A stretch of 5,359 nucleotides of DNA from Cyclobacteriaceae bacterium (lineage in GTDB: Bacteria; Bacteroidota; Bacteroidia; Cytophagales; Cyclobacteriaceae). The DNA lies in NCBI GenBank assembly GCA_030589835.1, contig JAUUZS010000339.1, positions 1 to 5,359 on the forward strand, read 5' to 3'. Made by a program: the position numbers and the translations under genes. This document shows positions 1 to 5,359 of the stretch, piece after piece (the first letter of the stretch is position 1; the number at the start of each line of letters is the position of its first letter). The notes beneath the pieces are model-generated. The model made no database searches and was not told where the DNA came from. It saw only the letters and a list, made by a program, of their open reading frames with translations.

Positions 1-21
1 ATAAATTATGCTTGGCTGGTC

Positions 22-55
22 GTTCATTTCTTTTCCTTGATGAAAAGAAACGAAC
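22..55. repeat. 14-bp inverted repeat hairpin with 6-base loop
   Basis: Positions 22-35 pair with 42-55 in 13 of 14 positions, the exception being A26 opposite C51, around the loop CTTGAT at 36-41. One strand of the stem is pyrimidine-rich and the other purine-rich. A competing 7-bp pairing, CCTTGAT (35-41) with ATCAAGG (65-71), reuses the loop, so the two structures exclude each other. No T-run follows on the plus strand, so it does not look like a standard intrinsic terminator. It could act as a structured RNA or DNA element or simply be part of the repeat. Confidence 0.65.
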
Positions 56-69
56 CAAAGAAAAATCAA

Positions 70-120
70 GGCAAAACAATGCTGCCACCCCCGATCCCCA
101 CACACCCTCGCTGTTTTGCC
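70..120. repeat. 9-bp perfect inverted repeat bracketing a C-rich core
   Basis: GGCAAAACA at 70-78 is the exact reverse complement of TGTTTTGCC at 112-120. The 33 bases between them are rich in C, with very little G on the plus strand. The left arm begins at the last two bases of the preceding ATCAAGG arm (65-71), so the hairpins are packed back to back. No function can be assigned from sequence alone. Confidence 0.55.
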
Positions 121-164
121 GGGCTGCCGCGCCTGAAGTAGTGGTTTTAATCCTATCAGAATAA

Positions 165-453
165 GCGCAATAAGTATGAGCAAGTTGGTTTGGATGGCCT
201 CGGGCGGTGATACAAACCGTGTTTCAAGAACGGTGACATGGAATTACATATACTACATAGACAATTTTCAATCTAATAATATGTTGGTTAGCTTACAACT
301 TTATTAAGTGTCTAAACTGAACGATTCAGGGAAGATGAAAAGCCCGCCTAAGCTGCCTCTCCGGCACGCAGGCGACGAGGTAGGATTGACCGCAATAACC
401 ACAAACCATTACAGGTGTTGCACGATGTATGCCAATTAAACGAGCTGCCCTGT
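165..453. other. Intergenic stretch without a convincing gene
   Basis: I see no RNA gene and no recognisable protein here. Two short ATG-started frames exist on the plus strand: 176-307 (43 residues, beginning MSKLVWMASGGDTN) and 335-439 (34 residues, beginning MKSPPKLPLRHAG). Neither has a ribosome binding site or a domain I know. Weak inverted repeats occur, for example GGTTTG at 187-192 with CAAACC at 213-218. Composition changes along the stretch: 340-380 is GC-rich, while 240-310 is AT-rich. It may be a continuation of the repeat element to its left, but that is a guess which a copy-number search of the host genome would settle. Confidence 0.5.
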
Positions 454-461
454 TATCTTTG
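454..461 (+). promoter_or_regulatory. Bacteroidota-type -7 promoter element (TAnnTTTG)
   Basis: TATCTTTG matches the TAnnTTTG element recognised by the primary sigma factor of Bacteroidota. It lies 17 bases before the GTG start of the transporter gene, which would give a very short leader of roughly 11-15 bases, common in this phylum. The partner -33 TTG is not at the usual spacing: the nearest, at 418-420, is 33 bases upstream against the expected 19-23. The promoter is therefore supported by one box only. Confidence 0.55.
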
Positions 462-478
462 CAACTTATGTAAAAAAT

Positions 479-1405
479 GTGGCTAGTCAGTTCGATCCGA
501 AAACAAGAATTTATGGCATATTGTATGCCGCAACGACCGCTCTTTTCTGGGGGTTTCTCGCTATTTTTATAAAAGTCACCCTGAATGATGTAGCGCCGAT
601 AATTGTGGTATGGTTTAGGTTTAGCGTGGCCTTTGCATTTTTATTTGTCTATTTTCTGGCAAAGGACAGGCAAAAGCTTGCGATCATAAAGCGACCACCC
701 TGGCTAATCATTATTGCAGCTTTCAGTCTGACCGTCAATTACCTTGGCTTTGCAAACGGCATCAACCTGACCTCCCCGGCCAATGCCCAGGTTTTTATTC
801 AGATTGGCCCCATTTCATTGGCGATTATTGGGATTGTCATATTCCGGGAACGGCTTTCTTTCAGGCAGATATTGGGATTTCTGGTTGCCACAATGGGCAT
901 GGCCTCATTTTACAGAGACCAATTGCAAAATTTGCTGGGTAAGGAGGACCTTTATTTTGCAGGTGTAATTTGGTTGATTATAGCTGCCCTGGCCTGGACT
1001 GGTTATGCATCCCTTCAAAAAAAATTAGTGCAGAAATTTCATGCCCAGCAGCTCAATCTCATTATTTATGGCTTGCCAATGATCATGTTGATACCCTTTG
1101 TGGATTTCAGTGCCTTTGCAACGTTTACTCCAAGGCTATGGGCTTTACTCGTTTTTTTGGGTATAAATACTTTAGTGGCCTATGGATGTCTGGCGGAAGC
1201 TTTTAAATATATAGAAGCGAATAAAATAAGTGTCATCATTACTTTAAATCCAATCATTACCTTTTCGGTGATGGCCATTTTGGGGACAATGCAATTTGAT
1301 TGGATAGACGCAGAAGTTTTTACCGTTTACAGCATTTTGGGTGCACTGTTTGTGCTGTCAGGTGCAATTATGGTGGTCATTCCAAAAAGAAAACACCTGA
1401 GATAA
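479..1405 (+). CDS. DMT-family (EamA domain) transporter
   Basis: A 308-residue inner-membrane protein of the drug/metabolite transporter superfamily, which moves small metabolites or drugs across the membrane; the substrate cannot be told from sequence. About ten hydrophobic segments are visible (near residues 14-34, 40-60, 73-95, 101-123, 128-146, 160-180, 191-212, 219-240, 250-270 and 281-301), arranged as two EamA repeats. The first repeat ends in the typical FRERLSFRQILGF stretch (122-134). The second carries INTLVAYGCLAEAFKYIEANK (229-249), followed by a conserved Pro (258) in the ninth helix. The tail KRKHLR is positive, which fits a cytoplasmic C-terminus. Length is normal for the family. 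The start is GTG at 479: the frame is open only back to a TAA at 437-439, no in-frame ATG precedes the first helix, and the next option (TTG at 521) would cut into helix 1. It stands alone, converging on uvrC. Family assignment is firm; the start is less so. Confidence 0.9.
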   Translation: MASQFDPKTRIYGILYAATTALFWGFLAIFIKVTLNDVAPIIVVWFRFSVAFAFLFVYFLAKDRQKLAIIKRPPWLIIIAAFSLTVNYLGFANGINLTSPANAQVFIQIGPISLAIIGIVIFRERLSFRQILGFLVATMGMASFYRDQLQNLLGKEDLYFAGVIWLIIAALAWTGYASLQKKLVQKFHAQQLNLIIYGLPMIMLIPFVDFSAFATFTPRLWALLVFLGINTLVAYGCLAEAFKYIEANKISVIITLNPIITFSVMAILGTMQFDWIDAEVFTVYSILGALFVLSGAIMVVIPKRKHLR

Positions 1406-1413
1406 GCCATAAT

Positions 1414-1449
1414 GAATTTGCTGAACTGAAAGTATTACTCATCAAATTC
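1414..1449. terminator. Weak hairpin between convergent genes, possible bidirectional terminator
   Basis: GAATTTG at 1414-1420 pairs perfectly with CAAATTC at 1443-1449 across a 22-base loop, inside the short gap between the stop codons of the transporter and uvrC. The stem is short and AT-rich. On the plus strand a run of nine T (1462-1470) follows 12 bases later, inside the end of uvrC; on the minus strand no T-run follows. The position is right for a terminator, but the structure is weak. Confidence 0.2.
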
Positions 1450-1455
1450 CGTGCT

Positions 1456-3270
1456 TCATGATTTTTTTTTGAAGGAGTCCAATCCCTGAATCACGATTTC
1501 AGCCTTTGCTGTTCCTATTAGCTGTTTTATTTCTTCATGATCTGCAGCCCTCAGCTTTTTGACGGATTTAAAATGGCTCAGCAACTTTTTGACGGTTGCT
1601 TCGCCAACTCCTTTAATATTCGATAATTCTGACCCTATTGCACCTTTACTTCGCTTGCTCCGATGAAAAGTGATGGCAAATCGATGCGCCTCATTTCTTA
1701 TGTGTTGAAGAAGTTTTAATGATTCTGATTTTTTACTGATGTGAATAGGGTATTCATCATTTGGGAAATACACTTCTTCAAGTCGTTTGGCGATACCAAT
1801 AATCGGCAATTTGCCATAAACACCCAATTCCTTAAGTGCCTTCACAGCAAAAGACAATTGCCCTTTTCCTCCATCTACTACCACCAGATCAGGCAGAGGA
1901 GTATTTTCCTCCTGCAAGCGCTTATATCTGCGATACACAATTTCTTCCATTGAAGCGAAATCATTTGCTCCGGCAACGGTTTTGATCGTGTACTTACGAT
2001 ATTCTTTTTTGGCAGGTTTTCCATTTTTAAAATAAACCATAGACGCCACAGGATTGGTGCCTCCCAGGTTAGAATTATCAAAGCATTCGATGTGAATGGG
2101 CAAGGTGCGCAGTTGAAGATCACCTTGCAATTGTTGCAACACACGTTTTTCTCTGAAGTCATCAGGCTTAATTAAGGATAGTCTTTCCTTTTTATAAAAG
2201 AGCGCATTTTTTAGTGCTAAATCTACAAGTTTACGCTTGTCTCCAATTTTTGGCACACGACATTCAACATTGAGGTCATATTCTATTTCGATATTAGAAA
2301 GGATTTCTTTTGAGGTGCTTTTGTAGCGTTGTCGGAGATCTATGGCTATTTGAACGAGTAGTTCATCATCCGGTTCTTCCAGTTTCTTTTTTACCTCAAC
2401 TGTCTTGCTTAGGATAATGCTGCCATTGGCGATTTTGAAATAATTTATGTATGCAATTTTTTCATCTGAGGAAATCGCAAACACATCGATATCGGTGAGG
2501 TGGGGATTGACGATAACGGTTCTTGATTGAAATTTTTCCAGAAGACTCAGTTTGTCTTTCATTAATTGGGCATGCTCAAAATCCAATTTTTCTGCTGAGC
2601 GTTGCATGTGCGCTTTATAATGGCTGCGCACCGGGGCCAGGTTACCTTTAAGGATGCTCTCTGCCAGCTTGACCTCACCCATGTATGCTTCCTCTTCCTG
2701 CAATCCGATACAAGGGGCTTTACATTTTCCGATGTGGTATTCCAGGCAAACCTTATATTTTCCTGATTTTATATTTTCAGAAGCCAAATTTAGCTTGCAT
2801 GTCCGCAGGTAATAAAGATCCCGTAACAGCTCAAGGATACTCTTCATAGCAGGCAAACTGGTGAAGGGCCCGTAGTACTTGCCCTTTTGTCGATCAACCC
2901 TTCTGGTACTGAATATCCGTGGAAAGGGCTCTTTTACTACCGTGATATAAGGAAAGCTTTTATCATCCTTGAGCAGGATATTATATTTAGGCTGATATTC
3001 CTTTATTAAAGAATTTTCAAGAAGCAGGGCATCAAATTCTGTATTTACGATGGTAAACTCAATTTGATCAATTTCAGAAACCATTTTGAAGGTTTTCCTG
3101 TTCTGCCCGGAAAGGTCATTGAAATAGCTCGATACTCTGGACTTCAGATTTTTAGCCTTGCCCACATAAATGACTACAAAATCTTTATTATAAAATCGAT
3201 AGACCCCGGGTTTTTTAGGAATATGTTTTACTTCATCGGGTTTATACCTAGGGACGATCATCGCAGACAT
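1456..3270 (-). CDS. uvrC: UvrABC system protein C (excinuclease subunit)
   Basis: UvrC makes both incisions flanking damage recognised by UvrA-UvrB in nucleotide excision repair, in the cytoplasm. The 604-residue protein is full length. The N-terminal GIY-YIG nuclease (about 18-100, 3' incision) has PGVY (21-24), IYVGKAKNLKSR (34-45, catalytic Tyr35 and Arg45), Glu85 and Asn97. Four cysteines (158, 175, 183, 187) match the iron-sulfur cluster seen in many UvrC proteins. A UVR motif for UvrB contact lies around 213-247. The RNase H-like 5' nuclease has Asp398 (ECFDNSN), Asp466 (VVVDGGKGQL) and His529 (NEAHRFA). A C-terminal helix-hairpin-helix region begins at IKGVG (552-556). The ATG at 3268-3270 is the first after an in-frame stop at 3304-3306; Met4 (3259-3261) is an alternative, and neither has a Shine-Dalgarno sequence. 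It lies 23 bases after the penicillin-binding gene on the same strand, suggesting co-transcription. The end is a Lys3 run coded by nine A, then Ser. Confidence 0.97.
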   Translation of the reverse strand: MSAMIVPRYKPDEVKHIPKKPGVYRFYNKDFVVIYVGKAKNLKSRVSSYFNDLSGQNRKTFKMVSEIDQIEFTIVNTEFDALLLENSLIKEYQPKYNILLKDDKSFPYITVVKEPFPRIFSTRRVDRQKGKYYGPFTSLPAMKSILELLRDLYYLRTCKLNLASENIKSGKYKVCLEYHIGKCKAPCIGLQEEEAYMGEVKLAESILKGNLAPVRSHYKAHMQRSAEKLDFEHAQLMKDKLSLLEKFQSRTVIVNPHLTDIDVFAISSDEKIAYINYFKIANGSIILSKTVEVKKKLEEPDDELLVQIAIDLRQRYKSTSKEILSNIEIEYDLNVECRVPKIGDKRKLVDLALKNALFYKKERLSLIKPDDFREKRVLQQLQGDLQLRTLPIHIECFDNSNLGGTNPVASMVYFKNGKPAKKEYRKYTIKTVAGANDFASMEEIVYRRYKRLQEENTPLPDLVVVDGGKGQLSFAVKALKELGVYGKLPIIGIAKRLEEVYFPNDEYPIHISKKSESLKLLQHIRNEAHRFAITFHRSKRSKGAIGSELSNIKGVGEATVKKLLSHFKSVKKLRAADHEEIKQLIGTAKAEIVIQGLDSFKKKS

Positions 3271-3293
3271 TCGGGTATTGAGCTGATCTGTTT

Positions 3294-5359
3294 TTAAAAG
3301 ATCTCATTCTGATCCAAACGGTCGATGGCCTCTTCAAAATTTACAGTATCCATGCCTATAAATTCAGGATTTTGATATTTGTCACAATCAATTTCTACTG
3401 ATAATGGTCTTATAGGCCTCTGGAAAGGGCCTTTTTCATATCCCAATACCGAATCAGCATATACCTTTTGCATATAATAGTCCCAGATGGGCATCGCCAT
3501 TCTTGCTCCCTGGCCAAGCGCAGAGGTCTTGAAGTGAATGCTTCGTTCATCACCACCAACCCAAACTCCACCGACCAAATCTTTTGTTAAGCCCATAAAC
3601 CACCCGTCAGAGGCATTTTGTGTGGTTCCGGTTTTAGCACCGACCTCATTGTCTATCCGTACTTCAGGACTTAGGCCCCAGGCTGTTCCTCCCGTTTCCT
3701 GAGTTGCACCCATCAGCATATGCACCATCAGAAATGCTGTTTCTTCGCTCAATACTTCCCTGGTTCGTGGAGGGCGCTCCTGGATAACATTACCGTATTT
3801 ATCCTCAATCCTGGTTATAAAATATGGCTTGGTATAGACCCCTTTGTTTACAAACGTAGAATATGCGCCAACCAATTCATAAACGGATACATCACTGGTG
3901 CCAAGACACAAGGAGGGTACTGCCTCCAGTGGATTTTCTACGCCAAGTTCTTTGGCATATTTCACCACGGTCTCCGGCGAGGTCATCTCCTTCATCACAA
4001 AAGCGGTTATAGAATTTTTTGACCTGGCCATTCCCTGTCTCAGGGTCATTTTTTCTCCTGTCCACTGCCTATTGTAATTTTTTGGCGTATAAGTTGGTGG
4101 CTGCTGGCCGGGCGTATTAAAGGTGACCGGTGCATCTTCGACAATATAGCATGGCGAATACCCAAGGTCAATGGCGGAAGTATATACAAATGGTTTAAAC
4201 GTGGAACCGGGTTGCCTTCTGCCCTGCATCACATGATCATATTTGAAATGCTTGAAATCAATTCCGCCAACCCATGCTTTTATATGACCGTTTTTAGGAT
4301 CCATGGACATGAAGCCAGCCTGTAGAAAATTCTTATAGTACCTCAACGAATCTATGGGGCTCAATAAGGTATCTATTTCACCTTTCCAGGAATAGACCTC
4401 CATGTTATATGGTGTGTTCAACACGATATCGATGGAATCGGCATCTTTGCCATACCTGGCAACCAACTTTCTATAATGCTCCGTCTTTTTGATGGAATTT
4501 TCCAGGAAATCAGGCAGCTCCTTTCCTTTTTCATCGCGCCAGGGATTTTCGCCATTCCAATGTACATCAAAGAGCTCCTGAAGATACGTCATATGCTGTG
4601 TCATCGATTCCTCGGCATAACTTTGCAAACGACTATCGATGGTGGTATAAATCCTCAAACCAGATTCAAACAGGTCATAGCCGTTTTCTTTTGCCCAGTA
4701 TATCAGCTGGGGTTTTATTACTGAGCGGAAGTACGGGGCAGGTCCAGTAATGTGGTTTTGTGCCGTGTACTTGATATCAAGCGGGAGTACTTTTAATGAA
4801 TCATATACTTCCCTATTTATAAATTCATATTTATATAAATTATAAAGTACCTCCGTTCGCTTATTCAATGCCCTTTCAGGATTGGAAATAGGGCTATATC
4901 GCGTAGGTGCATTGAGCATGCCTACCAGCATCGCTGATTCCTGGTAGTTTAGTTGATCCGGTGTTTTGTTATAAAAAGTAGATGCAGCAGTATTGATGCC
5001 ATAGGAATTATGGCCAAAAAAAATGGTATTGAAGTACATGGCCAATATCTCTTCTTTGGTAAAGGAGGTTTCCAGCTGAATGGAAATAATCCACTCTTTA
5101 ATCTTAATTACAAATGGTCTCAATACCACAAACTGGTGCAGTTTACCTTGATTTTCCGTCATGGTCCTAAAGATATTTTCTGCCAGCTGCATGGTGATCG
5201 TACTTCCTCCTCCACGGGATGAAAAGGTGAGTTTCCCCACCAATGCCCTTAGAAGCCCCTTTGGGTCTATTCCTGAATGATCATTAAACCTGATGTCTTC
5301 TGTGGCCAGTAAGGTTTCGACCAGTTGGGGGGAGAGATCATCGAATGTCACCTGGTTTC
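3294..5359 (-). CDS. Class A penicillin-binding protein (PBP1A, mrcA/ponA-like), 5' end cut off by window
   Basis: A bifunctional peptidoglycan synthase: a glycosyltransferase polymerises lipid II and a transpeptidase cross-links the strands, at the outer face of the inner membrane. Numbering from the Val codon at 5349-5351, the GT51 domain (about 7-175) has Glu18 in TEDIRFNDHSG, then GGSTITMQLAENIF (48-61), IKIKEW (82-87) and ILAMYFNTIFFG (102-113). The transpeptidase begins near TTID (236-239) and, after an inserted segment of about 90 residues, shows STFK (383-386, nucleophile Ser383), SKN (444-446) and KTGTT (573-577). All catalytic motifs are present. The frame continues to the window edge as Asn-Gln-Val-Thr-Phe, so the GTG at 5349-5351 is an internal valine, not a start. 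The cytoplasmic tail, membrane anchor and first GT51 residues, perhaps 60-90 residues, lie outside. The stop is TAA at 3294-3296. Beta-lactams would target Ser383, by family knowledge. The gene probably heads a transcript that includes uvrC. A PBP1C identity is less likely, given the clear PBP1A-like C-terminal half. Confidence 0.95.
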   Translation of the reverse strand, partial: NQVTFDDLSPQLVETLLATEDIRFNDHSGIDPKGLLRALVGKLTFSSRGGGSTITMQLAENIFRTMTENQGKLHQFVVLRPFVIKIKEWIISIQLETSFTKEEILAMYFNTIFFGHNSYGINTAASTFYNKTPDQLNYQESAMLVGMLNAPTRYSPISNPERALNKRTEVLYNLYKYEFINREVYDSLKVLPLDIKYTAQNHITGPAPYFRSVIKPQLIYWAKENGYDLFESGLRIYTTIDSRLQSYAEESMTQHMTYLQELFDVHWNGENPWRDEKGKELPDFLENSIKKTEHYRKLVARYGKDADSIDIVLNTPYNMEVYSWKGEIDTLLSPIDSLRYYKNFLQAGFMSMDPKNGHIKAWVGGIDFKHFKYDHVMQGRRQPGSTFKPFVYTSAIDLGYSPCYIVEDAPVTFNTPGQQPPTYTPKNYNRQWTGEKMTLRQGMARSKNSITAFVMKEMTSPETVVKYAKELGVENPLEAVPSLCLGTSDVSVYELVGAYSTFVNKGVYTKPYFITRIEDKYGNVIQERPPRTREVLSEETAFLMVHMLMGATQETGGTAWGLSPEVRIDNEVGAKTGTTQNASDGWFMGLTKDLVGGVWVGGDERSIHFKTSALGQGARMAMPIWDYYMQKVYADSVLGYEKGPFQRPIRPLSVEIDCDKYQNPEFIGMDTVNFEEAIDRLDQNEIF

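Larger units (their letters stand above)
1..164. repeat. Putative multicopy intergenic element with nested inverted repeats
   Basis: This stretch has three closely spaced inverted repeats (22-35/42-55, 35-41/65-71 and 70-78/112-120) and a C-rich, G-poor centre (84-108), unlike the coding DNA to the right. One forward frame stays open from position 3 to the TAA at 162-164 but has no ATG; its translation (containing LDEKKRTKEKS and TPSLFCRAAAPE) resembles short 'hypothetical proteins' often called over repeated intergenic DNA in Bacteroidota. That resemblance is from memory. I therefore read it as a non-coding repeat rather than a gene. The left boundary may lie outside the window, and the right boundary is set only by the stop codon. 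No transposase or terminal direct repeat is visible, so its mobility is unknown. Confidence 0.5.

Noticed and set aside
3..164. Small protein-coding gene in the open frame at the left edge
   Set aside because: It has no ATG, its arms are inverted repeats, and its translation has the look of spurious proteins called over repeats. A start upstream of the window cannot be fully excluded.
340..380. Possible tRNA or structured RNA in the GC-rich segment
   Set aside because: I could not find a cloverleaf, a T-loop GTTCRA motif or a stable long stem here.
176..439. Two small ORFs (176-307 and 335-439) as genes
   Set aside because: They have 43 and 34 residues, no promoter or ribosome binding signal, no known domain and no membrane or toxin-like character. 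Such ORFs are expected by chance in a stretch this long.
783..1206. Plus-strand ORFs at 783-968 and 970-1206 inside the transporter
   Set aside because: They lie in another frame of a clear EamA transporter and have no supporting features.
1741..1953. Plus-strand ORFs opposite uvrC and the PBP gene (for example 1741-1953, 3064-3297, 3720-4022, 4476-4724, 4953-5222)
   Set aside because: They are antisense shadows of strongly conserved coding sequence, with no recognisable protein features.
5349..5351. GTG as the start codon of the penicillin-binding protein
   Set aside because: The frame stays open to the window edge, the preceding codons (Asn-Gln) fit the family, and starting here would remove the membrane anchor of a class A PBP. 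The gene is simply cut by the window.

Overview
The window looks like ordinary chromosomal DNA from a member of the Bacteroidota, most likely near the Cytophagales. Three things point there: a TAnnTTTG promoter element just ahead of the first gene, no Shine-Dalgarno sequences at the two visible gene starts, and proteins (UvrC and a class A penicillin-binding protein) whose wording matches that phylum from memory. The phylum is an inference. No search was run.

Layout: positions 1-478 hold no convincing gene. The first ~164 bases contain three closely packed inverted repeats and resemble a multicopy intergenic element of this phylum. Positions 165-453 are unassigned, with only two very short ORFs. 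A promoter-like element at 454-461 leads into a plus-strand drug/metabolite transporter (EamA type, 479-1405), which appears to start at GTG. A 49-50 base convergent junction with a weak hairpin separates it from two minus-strand genes. These are uvrC (3270 to 1456), complete and with all expected catalytic and iron-sulfur residues, and upstream of it a class A penicillin-binding protein (bifunctional peptidoglycan synthase) that enters from beyond the right edge and ends at 3294. Only 23 bases separate the latter two, so they are probably co-transcribed, cell-wall gene first and repair gene second.

The genes have no evident shared pathway: export or uptake of a small metabolite, nucleotide excision repair, and cell-wall synthesis. 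I found no CRISPR array, tRNA, rRNA, transposase, toxin-antitoxin pair or defence gene, and no sign of a new system. What deserves a second look is the repeat-rich left end and the unusual start region of the transporter.
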